A stretch of 64,000 nucleotides of DNA from assembly GCA_017549565.1 (NCBI GenBank), contig JAFYUI010000007.1, positions 18,712 to 82,711 on the forward strand, read 5' to 3'. The notes below the pieces were generated by a model, which had not been told where the DNA came from, did not search any database, and saw nothing but the letters and a program-made list of their open reading frames with translations. This document shows positions 25,397 through 34,633 of this stretch, piece by piece. Source of the DNA: Clostridia bacterium (lineage in GTDB: Bacteria; Bacillota; Clostridia; Oscillospirales; Acutalibacteraceae). Positions within the stretch are counted from its first letter, which is position 1. The number at the start of each line of letters is the position of its first letter. The translations under genes were made by a program, and so were the position numbers.

Positions 25397-26812
25397 ATGT
25401 TTAGAAAAACAAAAATTGTTTGCACACTCGGTCCCGCTTGCCGAACAGAAGAAACAGTTACCGAAATGGTAAAGGCAGGTATGAATGTTGCGCGACTAAA
25501 TTTTTCGCACAACACCCACGAGGACCATCTTAAAAGCATAGAGCTTGTTAAAAAGGTGCGTGAAAAATTGGGCGCCCCTATTGCAATTTTGCTTGATACC
25601 AAGGGCCCTGAATACCGCATCAAAACCTTTAAAAACGAAAAAATCTTTTTAAATGATGGTGATAAATTTACCTTTACCGCCCTTGATATTGAAGGGGATG
25701 AAAGCCGTGTTTCAGTAAATTATAAAAATTTACCCAACGAGCTTTCAAAAGGGGATAAAATTCTTTTAAATAACGGGCTTTTAACCTTCGAGGTTGACAG
25801 CACAACCGATACCGACGTTAACTGCACCGTGCTTATCGGCGGTGAGCTTTCAAACCGCAAGAGTATGAGCTTTCCCAATAAGCACCTTAAACAAGTTTAT
25901 TTAAGCGAACAGGACAAGCTTGACCTTTTATTTGGTATTGAAAATGATATTGATTTTATTGCTTGCTCTTTTGTTTCTTGCCGTCAGGATTTATTGGATG
26001 TTAAGGAATTTTTAAAGGAAAACAATGCCGAGAATATCGGTATAATAGCCAAAATTGAAAACCGTTCAGGTGTTGATAATATCGACGAAATTTGCGAAGA
26101 ATGTGACGGTATTATGATAGCCCGCGGTGATATGGGTGTTGAAATTCCGTTTGAAGAGCTACCCGCAATTCAGAAAAAGCTTATTACCAAATGCCGACTG
26201 CTCGGCAAGCGTGTTATAACCGCAACCGAAATGCTTGAATCTATGATTCAAAATCCACGCCCAACCCGTGCCGAAATTTCCGACGTTGCAAATGCTGTTT
26301 ATGACGGCACAAGCGCCATTATGCTTTCGGGTGAAACTGCAGCGGGTAAATATCCTGTTTTAGCGGTTAAAACAATGGCGCAAATTGCTAAAAGCACCGA
26401 AGAAAACATTCATTATGAAAAGCGCTTTTTAACCCGCGAATTTAAGATTAAAAATACGGTGGATGCTATTTCTCACGCCACCTGCGGTATGGCAATTGAC
26501 ATTGGCGCAAAGGCCATTGCGGTGTGTTCGTTATCGGGTTCTACTGCGCGTATGGTTTCGCGTTTTCGCCCTGCTGTGCCTATTGTTGGCATAACCACCG
26601 ATGAAAAGGCATGGCGCAGACTTTCACTTTCGTGGGGCATAGTTCCTGTTATGAGCGAAAGCTATAATTCAACCGATGTGCTGTTTTACAACGCTGCCAA
26701 GCTTACAAAGGATATTTTACGCCTTTCAAAGGGCGATAAAATCGTTATGACAGGCGGTGTAACCAACGGCCAAACAGGCAACACAAATCTTATTAAAGTT
26801 GATGTTATATAG
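25397..26812 (+). CDS. pyk: Pyruvate kinase
   Basis: 471 residues. TKIVCTLGPA at the N-terminus, NFSHNTHEDH near 36, active-site AKIENRSGVDN near 217, GIMIARGDMGVEIP near 238 and TATEMLESM near 278. Converts PEP + ADP to pyruvate + ATP. It lacks the extra C-terminal PEP-utiliser domain found in Bacillus. The start at 25397 (MFRKTK) is preferred over an ATG four codons upstream, as GGTGAT precedes it and the promoter lies so close. Confidence 0.94.
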   Translation: MFRKTKIVCTLGPACRTEETVTEMVKAGMNVARLNFSHNTHEDHLKSIELVKKVREKLGAPIAILLDTKGPEYRIKTFKNEKIFLNDGDKFTFTALDIEGDESRVSVNYKNLPNELSKGDKILLNNGLLTFEVDSTTDTDVNCTVLIGGELSNRKSMSFPNKHLKQVYLSEQDKLDLLFGIENDIDFIACSFVSCRQDLLDVKEFLKENNAENIGIIAKIENRSGVDNIDEICEECDGIMIARGDMGVEIPFEELPAIQKKLITKCRLLGKRVITATEMLESMIQNPRPTRAEISDVANAVYDGTSAIMLSGETAAGKYPVLAVKTMAQIAKSTEENIHYEKRFLTREFKIKNTVDAISHATCGMAIDIGAKAIAVCSLSGSTARMVSRFRPAVPIVGITTDEKAWRRLSLSWGIVPVMSESYNSTDVLFYNAAKLTKDILRLSKGDKIVMTGGVTNGQTGNTNLIKVDVI

Positions 26813-26818
26813 AAACAA

Positions 26819-26850
26819 AAACGGCTTCGCCCAAAAAGGCAAAGCCGTTA
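26819..26850. terminator. Bidirectional terminator between pyk and serS
   Basis: AACGGCTTCGCC pairs with GGCAAAGCCGTT, with A's on one side and T's on the other, so it serves both convergent genes. Confidence 0.88.
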
Positions 26851-26854
26851 TTTT

Positions 26855-28150
26855 TTATTTGCTTACAATTTCAGTTTTAAAGCCCATATAGGGTTGTAAC
26901 GCTTTTGGAATTTTAATAGTGTATTTTTCACCATCAAATGAAAGGTTGTTTTCAAGGAAAGCAATTAACATTCTGGGTGGTGCCACAACGGTGTTGTTAA
27001 GTGTGTGTGCAAGATATTTTTTACCGTCGGCAGTCTTAACACGAATACCAAGTCGTCTTGCTTGGGCATCACCAAGGTTAGAGCAAGAGCAAACCTCAAA
27101 ATATTTTTGTTGTTTGGGTGACCATGCTTCAATATCGTAAGACTTAACCTTTAAGTCGGCAAGGTCGCCTGTGCAGCATTCAAGTGTGCGAACAGGGATG
27201 TCCATACTTCTGAAAAGCTCAACAGAATAGTTCCACATTTTGTTAAACCATTCCATACTTTCTTCGGGTTTGCAAATAACAATCATTTCCTGCTTTTCAA
27301 ATTGGTGAATACGGTAAATACCGCGTTCCTCAATGCCGTGTGCGCCCTTTTCTTTTCTGAAACAGGGGGAATAGCTTGTTAAGGTTAAGGGAAGCTTTTC
27401 TTCTAAAGTAATAGTGTCAATAAACTTACCAATCATAGAATGTTCGCTTGTGCCGATAAGATAAAGGTCTTCGCCCTCAATCTTATACATCATAGCATCC
27501 ATTTCTTCAAAGCTCATAACACCGGTTACAACATTGCTTCTAATCATATAAGGGGGAATACAGTAGGTAAAGCCCTTATCAATCATAAAATCACGCGCAT
27601 AAGCCAAAACTGCTGAATGAAGTCTTGCAATGTCGCCCATAAGGTAATAAAAGCCCTCGCCTGCAACCTTGCCGGCAGCTTCCTTATCAATGCCGTTAAA
27701 GGCGGCCATGATGTCGGTGTGGTAGGGAATTTCAAAGTTAGGCACAGTCTTTTCACCGTACTGCATAACCTCAACATTTTCGCTGTCGTCTTTACCTACG
27801 GGCACGCTGCTGTCAACGATGTTAGGAATCTTCATTTGAATTTCCAAAACCTTTTTGGCAAGCTCGTCCTCTTTAATTTCAAGCGCCTTTAATTCTTCGG
27901 CTTGTTCGGTAACAAGGCGCTTTGTGGCTTCGGCCTCTTCACGCTTGCCCTGTGCCATAAGCATACCGATTTGTTTGCTTATTTTGTTGCGGTTTGCACG
28001 AAGCTCATTAGCGCGGTTGTTGGCATCACATTTTTCGTTATAAAGTGCAATAATCTCATCAACCAAGGAAAGCTTAGAATCTCTAAACTTTTTCTTAATG
28101 TTCTCCTTTACTAAATTAGGATTATCACAAATAAATCTAATATCCAGCAT
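26855..28150 (-). CDS. serS: Seryl-tRNA synthetase
   Basis: 431 residues. An N-terminal coiled-coil arm (about 28-105), then a class II core with GTSEHSMIG near 262, motif 2 FRKEKGAHGIEERGIYR-type arginines near 290 and motif 3 APPRMLIAFLENN near 398. Charges tRNA-Ser. Start chosen at 28150 with AGGAG just upstream; a longer frame reads into the promoter. No T-box precedes it. Confidence 0.95.
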   Translation of the reverse strand: MLDIRFICDNPNLVKENIKKKFRDSKLSLVDEIIALYNEKCDANNRANELRANRNKISKQIGMLMAQGKREEAEATKRLVTEQAEELKALEIKEDELAKKVLEIQMKIPNIVDSSVPVGKDDSENVEVMQYGEKTVPNFEIPYHTDIMAAFNGIDKEAAGKVAGEGFYYLMGDIARLHSAVLAYARDFMIDKGFTYCIPPYMIRSNVVTGVMSFEEMDAMMYKIEGEDLYLIGTSEHSMIGKFIDTITLEEKLPLTLTSYSPCFRKEKGAHGIEERGIYRIHQFEKQEMIVICKPEESMEWFNKMWNYSVELFRSMDIPVRTLECCTGDLADLKVKSYDIEAWSPKQQKYFEVCSCSNLGDAQARRLGIRVKTADGKKYLAHTLNNTVVAPPRMLIAFLENNLSFDGEKYTIKIPKALQPYMGFKTEIVSK

Positions 28151-28184
28151 TTTTTCTCCTCCAAAGGATATAATATACCTTGAA

Positions 28185-28213
28185 ATTATATCACAATGAA
28201 AAAAATATGTCAA
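28185..28213 (-). promoter_or_regulatory. Promoter of serS
   Basis: On the minus strand, TTGACA (28213-28208), 17 bases, TATAAT (28190-28185). Confidence 0.88.
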
Positions 28214-28230
28214 TTAAAGGTGAATAAAAA

Positions 28231-28473
28231 ATGGAAAAATCTAAAAAACCAAATCTTAATACCGAAATGTCGCTTGAAAATCAGCATCGCCCACCCGAAA
28301 CCGCCGAAGAAATGGTAAATTGCTTTGGCACTTATGAAATTCAGCCAACGGCGGATAATGATTTTCAATACCCCGCAATAGCGCAGGGATTTAACAAAAA
28401 AATTATAAAAACTGACCGTGAAAATGAAGAAAGAATGGATAATGAGGGACAAAACCTTAAAAAGCCATACTAA
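28231..28473 (+). CDS. Small hydrophilic protein, unknown
   Basis: 80 residues, highly charged, no cysteine pair or membrane span; a central block [20 protein letters not shown] could be a short motif. AAAGGTG precedes the ATG. It is divergent from serS and ends just before the efp promoter. Coding status is supported only by the RBS and by a frame free of stops. Confidence 0.5.
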   Translation: MEKSKKPNLNTEMSLENQHRPPETAEEMVNCFGTYEIQPTADNDFQYPAIAQGFNKKIIKTDRENEERMDNEGQNLKKPY

Positions 28474-28476
28474 TTC

Positions 28477-28505
28477 TTGACAAAAGCGGTGCTAACTATT
28501 ATAAT
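28477..28505 (+). promoter_or_regulatory. Promoter of efp
   Basis: TTGACA at 28477-28482, 17 bases, TATAAT at 28500-28505: perfect consensus. Confidence 0.9.
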
Positions 28506-28544
28506 ATACAGGTAAAAATTTGTTTTTCTGGAGGAAAAATTATT

Positions 28545-29102
28545 ATGATTAGTGCCGGCGATTTTAGAAATGGCGTAACTTTTGAAGAAGATGGCAACGT
28601 ATTACAGGTTGTTGAATTCCAACATGTAAAACCCGGTAAGGGCGCTGCTTTCGTAAGAACAAAAACCAAAAATGTAATTACCGGTTCGGTTATTGAAAAA
28701 AGCTATAACCCCACCGCTAAATTCCCAACCGCTTTCGTTGAAAGAAAGGATATGGAATATTCCTATGCTGACGGCGATATTTACTATTTTATGGACCAAG
28801 AAACCTATGAATTAGTTCCTATTAACGCAAGCGATTTGGGCGACAACTTTAAGTTTGTAAAAGAAAATATGGTTTGCAAAATTTTGTCATACAAGGGCAA
28901 GGTTTTCGGTGTAGAACCTCCAACATTTGTTGAACTTCAAATCACCCAAACCGACCCCGGCTTTGCAGGCAATACTGCAACCAACGCAACCAAACCCGCA
29001 ACTGTTGAAACAGGTGCTGAAATCCGCGTACCGCTCTTCATTAACGAAGGCGATATGGTTCGTATTGACACCCGCACAGGCGAATATATGGAACGCGCAT
29101 AA
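28545..29102 (+). CDS. efp: Elongation factor P
   Basis: 185 residues. [14 protein letters not shown] near 26 carries the domain I tip lysine that is inserted toward the P-site t[23 protein letters not shown] at the C-terminus is the EF-P signature (split here). It relieves stalling at polyproline. GGAGG precedes the ATG. The next gene follows after 14 bases. Confidence 0.96.
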   Translation: MISAGDFRNGVTFEEDGNVLQVVEFQHVKPGKGAAFVRTKTKNVITGSVIEKSYNPTAKFPTAFVERKDMEYSYADGDIYYFMDQETYELVPINASDLGDNFKFVKENMVCKILSYKGKVFGVEPPTFVELQITQTDPGFAGNTATNATKPATVETGAEIRVPLFINEGDMVRIDTRTGEYMERA

Positions 29103-29116
29103 GGAGGATATTTACA

Positions 29117-29560
29117 ATGGATATTTGTGAAAAGATTGCTTATATTAAAGGTTTAGCCGAAGGTCTTGGCTTGGACGAAGCTACAAAAGAAGGCAAGGTT
29201 TTAACCGCTATTATCGATTTACTCGAAGATATCACAGAAGAAATTTGTGACATTGAAGACGGCTGTGACGAGCTTATGGAACAAATCGACGCTGTTGATG
29301 AGGACCTTTCCGCTTTGGAAGACATTATCTATGAAGATGATGATTGCGACTGTGATTGCGACTGTGATTGTGACTGTGACTGTGATTGCGATGACGAGGT
29401 TTACGAAATCGAATGTCCCGCTTGCAATGACATTATCTATTTAGATGGCGAAATGTTAGAAGAAGAGGGTATGGTTTGCCCCAACTGCGGCACCGAACTT
29501 GAATTTGACTTTGACGGTTGCGACTGCTGTGACTGTGAAGAAGACGAAACCGAAGAATAA
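29117..29560 (+). CDS. CD1247-type protein with Asp-Cys repeat and zinc ribbon
   Basis: 147 residues. An N-terminal helical part (about 1-70, EKIAYIKGLAEGLGLD) matches the CD1247 N-terminal family. An alternating Asp-Cys run follows at about 76-92, then a CPAC...CPNC zinc ribbon (about 99-121) and a second DCCDCEED tail. It is strongly acidic. The DNA of the run (29341-29395) is a GAYTGY dinucleotide-codon repeat and may vary in length. It is co-transcribed with efp. The function is unknown; metal binding or storage is a plausible inference. Confidence 0.8.
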   Translation: MDICEKIAYIKGLAEGLGLDEATKEGKVLTAIIDLLEDITEEICDIEDGCDELMEQIDAVDEDLSALEDIIYEDDDCDCDCDCDCDCDCDCDDEVYEIECPACNDIIYLDGEMLEEEGMVCPNCGTELEFDFDGCDCCDCEEDETEE

Positions 29561-29571
29561 TTCATTAAATT

Positions 29572-29602
29572 AAAAGCCGCGCCCTAAAGCGCGGCCTTTT
29601 TT
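29572..29602 (+). terminator. Terminator after the CD1247-type gene
   Basis: GCCGCGC (29576-29582) pairs with GCGCGGC (29589-29595), followed by six T's. Confidence 0.92.
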
Positions 29603-29616
29603 ATGAGGTATATGTT

Positions 29617-30231
29617 ATGAAAAAAAGTAAAATAATTGCAGTTTCAGTTTTGGCGGTTATCTTTGCCGTGGTTGTTGCTTTAACCTTTACCGGCACTATT
29701 GAAGGAATTGAGCCCGAAATACATAAGCTTTTAAACCCCAACGCTGAAATGAGCGAATTTATGCACAGCTTTACCGTTTTTGGTGACACTATTTTGGATG
29801 TGTTCCTTATTGCTGTCTTGGTGTTTTTACCTTTTACAACCAAAAAGGTTGGTATTCCCGTTGCGGCAACCGCCATTATTTCTACCGTTTTAAATAAGGT
29901 TATTAAAAATATTGTGGCACGCCCTCGTCCTGACGAGGCACTTCGCCTTTTGGAAATTGACGGTTATAGCTTCCCAAGCGGTCACGCAATGAACAATACC
30001 GCAATTTACATTGCAATTATGCTTTGTCTTTTGCCCCTTTGCAAAACCAAAACCCAAAAGGGCATTGTAATTGCAATTTTCACTATTATTCCGCTTATCA
30101 TTGGTGTTTCACGCGTTTACTTTAATGTACATTTCACAAGCGATGTTATTTGCGGTTGGTGTCTTGGTGCTATTGTGGCACTTTTAATGAGCGAAATCCC
30201 ATTTAACAAAAAGGGTGCTTTAAATGAATAA
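29617..30231 (+). CDS. PAP2-family phosphatase, membrane
   Basis: 204 residues, about five to six spans. It has the three PAP2 signatures: KNIVARPRPDE near 95, SFPSGHAMN near 114 and SRVYFNVHFTSDV near 163. A lipid phosphate or undecaprenyl-pyrophosphate phosphatase role is likely. Its end overlaps ispD by 8 bases, linking it to isoprenoid synthesis, which makes undecaprenyl precursors. Confidence 0.88.
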   Translation: MKKSKIIAVSVLAVIFAVVVALTFTGTIEGIEPEIHKLLNPNAEMSEFMHSFTVFGDTILDVFLIAVLVFLPFTTKKVGIPVAATAIISTVLNKVIKNIVARPRPDEALRLLEIDGYSFPSGHAMNNTAIYIAIMLCLLPLCKTKTQKGIVIAIFTIIPLIIGVSRVYFNVHFTSDVICGWCLGAIVALLMSEIPFNKKGALNE

Positions 30232-30955
30232 AACCGAATTAAAGCTTCAATTTGAGGTTTTAAAAACCGAAAATAAGGGTATTCCCGTTATCGTTGTGGC
30301 GGGTGGCTCATCAACACGAATGGGGCAAAACAAACAACTTATAAATGTTTGTGGGTTGCCCGTTTTGGTGCGCACCTTAAAGGCGTTTCAGCAGTGTGAC
30401 GGCGTTTCTAACATAATTCTTGTTGCATCAAGCGAAACCCTTTTAGAATATCAAAACCTTTGTGAAAAGTATATGCTTTCAAAGGTTAGCGATGTTGTGG
30501 AGGGTGGCAAAAACCGACAGGAATCGGTGTTGTGCGGTATGAGGTGCCTTAAAGAAAGCGATGAGCTTGTGCTTATACATGATGGCGCTCGCCCGCTTGT
30601 GACAGATGATATTATAAACCGCGTTATCGATGGGCTAAAAACCCATTTAGCTGTTACCCCTGTTGTTAAGGTTAAGGACACAATTAAGCAAATAGATGAA
30701 AACGGCGAGGTTATAAAAACCGTTTGCCGTGACGATTTGGTGCAGGTACAAACCCCGCAGGGCGTTAATGTTAAAAAATATCTCGATGCACTTAAAGATA
30801 AAGATTTAAGCCAATTTACCGATGATGTTTCAATTTTTGAAGACGCAGGGGAAAGGGTGCTTACTGTCTTGGGCGATTATAAAAACATTAAAATAACCAC
30901 GCCCGATGATGTTATCACAGCAGAAGCATTTTTAAAGGGGGACTTTGCCGAATGA
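30224..30955 (+). CDS. ispD: 2-C-methyl-D-erythritol 4-phosphate cytidylyltransferase
   Basis: 243 residues. [16 protein letters not shown] near 25 is the CTP-binding signature, and HDGARPLVT near 125 is diagnostic. It converts MEP to CDP-ME in the non-mevalonate isoprenoid route. It overlaps ispF by 4 bases. Confidence 0.95.
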   Translation: MNKTELKLQFEVLKTENKGIPVIVVAGGSSTRMGQNKQLINVCGLPVLVRTLKAFQQCDGVSNIILVASSETLLEYQNLCEKYMLSKVSDVVEGGKNRQESVLCGMRCLKESDELVLIHDGARPLVTDDIINRVIDGLKTHLAVTPVVKVKDTIKQIDENGEVIKTVCRDDLVQVQTPQGVNVKKYLDALKDKDLSQFTDDVSIFEDAGERVLTVLGDYKNIKITTPDDVITAEAFLKGDFAE

Positions 30956-31425
30956 GAATAGGTCACGGTTATGATGTACACAAGTTTTGCGATGACAGAA
31001 AGCTTATTATAGGTGGGGTAGAAATACCCTTTGAAAAGGGGCTTTTGGGTCACAGCGATGCCGATGTTTTGCTTCACGCAATAAGCGATGCACTTTTGGG
31101 CGCGGCAGCTTTGGGTGATATTGGCAAGCATTTTCCCGACAGCAGTGCTGAATTTTTAAATATCGACAGCCGAATTTTGCTTCGCAAGGTTATAGCACTT
31201 TTAAAGGAAAAGGGCTATACCGTTTCTAATATCGATGCAACTGTTATTGCACAAAAGCCGAAAATGGCAGCACATATTGAAAAAATGCGCCAAAACATTG
31301 CCGATGACTGCGGTGTTTCGGTTGACAAAATCAATGTAAAAGCCACCACAGAAGAGGGACTTGGCTTTACGGGTGAACTGCTTGGCATTTCAGCCCACGC
31401 GGTTTGCCTAATTACACAAGAATAA
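30952..31425 (+). CDS. ispF: 2-C-methyl-D-erythritol 2,4-cyclodiphosphate synthase
   Basis: 157 residues. GHGYDVHKF at the start and [19 protein letters not shown] near 33 hold the zinc ligands; [12 protein letters not shown] lies near 129. It makes MEcPP. ATGA overlap with ispD gives translational coupling. Confidence 0.96.
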   Translation: MRIGHGYDVHKFCDDRKLIIGGVEIPFEKGLLGHSDADVLLHAISDALLGAAALGDIGKHFPDSSAEFLNIDSRILLRKVIALLKEKGYTVSNIDATVIAQKPKMAAHIEKMRQNIADDCGVSVDKINVKATTEEGLGFTGELLGISAHAVCLITQE

Positions 31426-31467
31426 AAAAATAAAGCTTGTCATATCCTTTTATTAAGAGGGGATTTG

Positions 31468-31896
31468 ATGAAGCTTTATTTTATCTTTACTAAAAAGGGA
31501 TTAGCAGTAATTTTTATTTTGGTTGTAATGTTTTTAATAATAATCGGCCAATTTTCAACCGTTAATTTAAATTATATTGATGGCTCGACAAACCAAAAGC
31601 GTATGGAATATTTTTCATCCCTTGGTCTTGATGTAAACGAAACTGCCGTTTTAGAAAAGCAAACCATAATACCGCAAAAGCTTTCGGGCGTGTTTTTAGA
31701 TTATAGCAATATTTTAAAACAGTCGGGCTTTAATATTTCTGACCATTTAGGAAAAAGTGCAACATATTACTGTTATTCTTTAAAAACCGAGCCACAAAAA
31801 AGCATTAACATTTTGGTGGTTGAGGATAAAATTATAGCAGGGGATATCACCGACAATTTAAGCGGTGAAATTACTTCTTTAACAAGGATTAAATGA
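31468..31896 (+). CDS. DUF4830 domain membrane-anchored protein
   Basis: 142 residues. One N-terminal membrane segment (about 12-30) is followed by an extracytoplasmic domain with RMEYFSSLGLDV, TIIPQKLSGVFLDYSNILKQ-like (split) and CYSLKT...VEDKIIAGDI, the layout of DUF4830. The ATG at 31468 is preferred to TTG at 31465, as AGAGGGG is nearest. It sits directly before a pseudouridine synthase gene. Confidence 0.72.
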   Translation: MKLYFIFTKKGLAVIFILVVMFLIIIGQFSTVNLNYIDGSTNQKRMEYFSSLGLDVNETAVLEKQTIIPQKLSGVFLDYSNILKQSGFNISDHLGKSATYYCYSLKTEPQKSINILVVEDKIIAGDITDNLSGEITSLTRIK

Positions 31897-32607
31897 ATGA
31901 AACAGGAACGATTAGACAAAATAATAGCAACACAGTTTAATGTGTCACGAAGAGATGCACGAATTGCCATTCGCCGCGGAAAAGTAAAGGTTGGCGGTAA
32001 AACCGTGCGTGATTTCGGTCTGCTTACAAATATTGACAGCGAAATTTCTTTTGACGGACAGGCACTAAATTATAAAGAGCACATTTATATACTTATGAAT
32101 AAGCCCAAGGGTGTTTTGTCGGCAAGCAGTGACAAAAATAAAAAAACGGTTGTTGATTTAGTGCCCGAAAATCTTCGCCGACAGGGGCTTTTTCCTGTGG
32201 GTCGGCTTGATAAGGATACAACCGGCTTTTTAATTATTACCGATGACGGCGATTTTGCCCACAAGGCAATTTCCCCTAAATATGAGGTTTATAAAACCTA
32301 TATTGTGCAGTTAGATGGCACTTTGACCGAGGATATGATAACCGCCTTTGCTGACGGCATTATTTTGGCTGACGGTACAAAATGCCGAAAAGCAACCCTT
32401 GAAATTTTAACCGAAAATACCGCAAGGGTTAAAATTTGTGAGGGTAAATACCACCAAATAAAAAGAATGTTTGGTGTTGTGGGGCTTGGCGTAAATGAAT
32501 TAAAGCGTGAAGCAGTCGGTGCACTTTCTCTGCCGAAAGATTTGGCAGAAGGGGACTGTGTGGAGCTTTCAACCGCCGAAATTGAACAAATTTTCACAGA
32601 TTGTTAA
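31897..32607 (+). CDS. RsuA/RluB-family 16S/23S rRNA pseudouridine synthase
   Basis: 236 residues. An N-terminal S4 RNA-binding domain (about 2-60), then the catalytic GRLDKDTTGFLI near 107 with the essential Asp. A small-subunit (RsuA, U516) or large-subunit role cannot be split by eye; the length favours RsuA. It starts immediately after the DUF4830 stop. Confidence 0.9.
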   Translation: MKQERLDKIIATQFNVSRRDARIAIRRGKVKVGGKTVRDFGLLTNIDSEISFDGQALNYKEHIYILMNKPKGVLSASSDKNKKTVVDLVPENLRRQGLFPVGRLDKDTTGFLIITDDGDFAHKAISPKYEVYKTYIVQLDGTLTEDMITAFADGIILADGTKCRKATLEILTENTARVKICEGKYHQIKRMFGVVGLGVNELKREAVGALSLPKDLAEGDCVELSTAEIEQIFTDC

Positions 32608-32681
32608 TAATAGGTGGCGAAATAACCAAAAAACAAAACATAACATTGGCTACATTTTGCATAGAAATAGCCGCCAAGTTT

Positions 32682-32690
32682 TGCTATAAT
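32682..32690 (+). promoter_or_regulatory. Extended -10 promoter of ugpC-like gene
   Basis: TGCTATAAT at 32682-32690 is an extended -10 (TGn plus perfect -10). No -35 at the usual distance is seen, which fits an extended -10 promoter. Confidence 0.65.
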
Positions 32691-32752
32691 ATCATTGTAC
32701 TATCGGGGAAATGTGACTCCCCTTAAATTTTAATCACAGGAGAAATTGTACT

Positions 32753-33895
32753 ATGGCAAGTTTATCACTTCGTAATGTTTACAAAAGATACCCCGGCGGT
32801 GTTGTAGCTGTTACCGACTTTAACCTTGAAATTAAGGATAAAGAATTTATCGTATTCGTAGGTCCTTCGGGTTGCGGTAAATCTACCACTCTCCGTATGG
32901 TTGCAGGTCTTGAAGAAATTTCTGAAGGTGAAGTTTACATCGGCGACCGTCTTGTTAACGATGTTGCACCTAAAGACCGCGATATCGCAATGGTGTTCCA
33001 AAACTATGCTCTTTATCCTCATATGAGCGTGTTTGACAACATGGCTTTCGGTCTTAAGCTTCGCAAAACCCCAAGAGATGAAATCAGACGTCGTGTAGAA
33101 GAAGCTGCTCGCATTCTTGATATCGAACACCTTCTCGAACGCAAACCTAAGGCATTGTCCGGTGGTCAGCGTCAGCGTGTTGCTTTGGGTCGTGCTATCG
33201 TTCGTGAACCTAAGGTATTCTTACTTGACGAACCTCTCTCAAACTTGGACGCTAAGCTTCGTGCACAAATGCGTACCGAAATTTCTAAGCTCCATCAACG
33301 TTTGGGTACAACCTTTATTTACGTAACCCACGACCAAACCGAAGCTATGACCATGGCTTCTCGTATCGTTGTTATGAAGAGCGGTGTTATCCAACAGGTT
33401 GATACTCCTCAAAACCTTTATCTCTATCCTTGCAACCTCTTCGTTGCTGGCTTTATCGGTTCACCTCAAATGAACTTTATCGAAGCAAAGCTTCTTAAAG
33501 AAGGCGAAGATTTCTTCGTTGAATACGGCACAGAAGATACCAAAACTCGTGCAGGCGTTAAGTTTAAGATTAAGCTTCCCGCTGAAAAGAACAAGGATAA
33601 CTGCCTTGAAGAATATGTTGGCAAGGAAGTTATTATGGGTATCCGTCCTGAAAATGTTCACAACGAACCCGAACTTATCGAAGCAAACAAAGACGGTATT
33701 GTTGAAGCTAATGTTGAAGTTACCGAACTTATGGGTGCTGAAACCTATCTTTATATGGATAGTGAAGAACAAAAAATCACCGCTCGTGTTGCTCCTACCA
33801 ACACAGCTAAGCCCGGTGACAAGATTCAAATTGCTTTCGAAACCAAGAAGATTCACCTCTTCGACAAGGATACCGAAATCACAATTTGCAACTAA
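32753..33895 (+). CDS. ugpC: UgpC/MsmK-family sugar ABC transporter ATPase
   Basis: 380 residues. Walker [10 protein letters not shown] near 38, signature [15 protein letters not shown] near 136, Walker [14 protein letters not shown] near 156, H-loop [11 protein letters not shown] near 190, and the C-terminal OB/TOBE regulatory region (about 235-380) of MalK/UgpC types. It stands alone, without permease or binding protein, so it probably energises several sugar importers as MsmK does. Codons (many ATC, CGT, CTC) are unlike its neighbours and suggest high expression. Confidence 0.9.
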   Translation: MASLSLRNVYKRYPGGVVAVTDFNLEIKDKEFIVFVGPSGCGKSTTLRMVAGLEEISEGEVYIGDRLVNDVAPKDRDIAMVFQNYALYPHMSVFDNMAFGLKLRKTPRDEIRRRVEEAARILDIEHLLERKPKALSGGQRQRVALGRAIVREPKVFLLDEPLSNLDAKLRAQMRTEISKLHQRLGTTFIYVTHDQTEAMTMASRIVVMKSGVIQQVDTPQNLYLYPCNLFVAGFIGSPQMNFIEAKLLKEGEDFFVEYGTEDTKTRAGVKFKIKLPAEKNKDNCLEEYVGKEVIMGIRPENVHNEPELIEANKDGIVEANVEVTELMGAETYLYMDSEEQKITARVAPTNTAKPGDKIQIAFETKKIHLFDKDTEITICN

Positions 33896-33911
33896 TATCT
33901 ATAAAATTAAA

Positions 33912-33944
33912 GCCGAGTGTCCAAACGGACACTCGGCATTTTTT
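33912..33944 (+). terminator. Terminator after ugpC-like gene
   Basis: GCCGAGTGTCC at 33912-33922 pairs perfectly with GGACACTCGGC at 33927-33937 around AAAC, followed by T's. Confidence 0.93.
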
Positions 33945-33952
33945 GTTGTTTG

Positions 33953-34630
33953 TTATAAAATTTCTTTAAGCTGTTCTAAGTTTTCAATTTCATAGGTTGG
34001 GGTGTACTTGCCTTTAACTTTTTGCGGGTTATACCAGCAGGTGTCAATACCGCTGTTTATACCGCCCAAAATGTCAGATGACTGGCTGTCACCCACAACA
34101 AGCATTTTTGATTTATCTTTTTCGGGTATTTTGTCAATAACATAATCGAAATATTCGGTGTCGGGCTTTTGACTGCCCGCATCCTCTGACACGAAAACAC
34201 CGTCGAAATATGGCTCCAACCCCGAGCCCTTAATTCTGCTGTATTGTGTGGTGCAAAGCCCGTTTGTAGTGGCGCAAAAATAATATCCGCGTGCTTTAAG
34301 GTAGTCAAGCACTTCAAAAACACCGTCTATGGTATAATTACTTTCACCTAAATAGGTTGTGTATTTTACCGCCATTGTTTTGGTGTCGGCGGTGAGGCCG
34401 TAATGCTCGCAAAAGCTTATAAAACGGCCCTCATAAATCATTTCCTTGGGTATCTCGCCGTTTTCAAAGCGTTCCCACCAGCCGCGGTTTATTTTTGAAT
34501 AAACCTCAACCGCAGCATCGTCAAAGGGTAAGCCGTGTTCTGATAAAACACGCCTGATTGATACGGCTTCGGCTTTTGAAAAGTCTAAAAGTGTGTTATC
34601 TAAATCTAAAAATAGGGTAGTATATTTCAT
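33953..34630 (-). CDS. HAD-family hydrolase, YjjG-like
   Basis: 225 residues. HAD motif I DLDNTLLDF near 9, motif II TTNG near 119, and motif IV GDSQSSDILGG near 178. The overall length and cap match YjjG/YfnB house-cleaning nucleotidases, which dephosphorylate non-canonical nucleotides. It is likely co-transcribed with the RING-like gene 3 bases upstream. Confidence 0.87.
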   Translation of the reverse strand: MKYTTLFLDLDNTLLDFSKAEAVSIRRVLSEHGLPFDDAAVEVYSKINRGWWERFENGEIPKEMIYEGRFISFCEHYGLTADTKTMAVKYTTYLGESNYTIDGVFEVLDYLKARGYYFCATTNGLCTTQYSRIKGSGLEPYFDGVFVSEDAGSQKPDTEYFDYVIDKIPEKDKSKMLVVGDSQSSDILGGINSGIDTCWYNPQKVKGKYTPTYEIENLEQLKEIL

Positions 34631-34633
34631 TTT

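Noticed and set aside
28151-28230. T-box or other riboswitch ahead of serS
   Set aside because: The leader is only about 30 bases from promoter to start, with no T-box core.
29341-29395. CRISPR-like or microsatellite array
   Set aside because: The repeat is in frame within a conserved protein and has no spacers.
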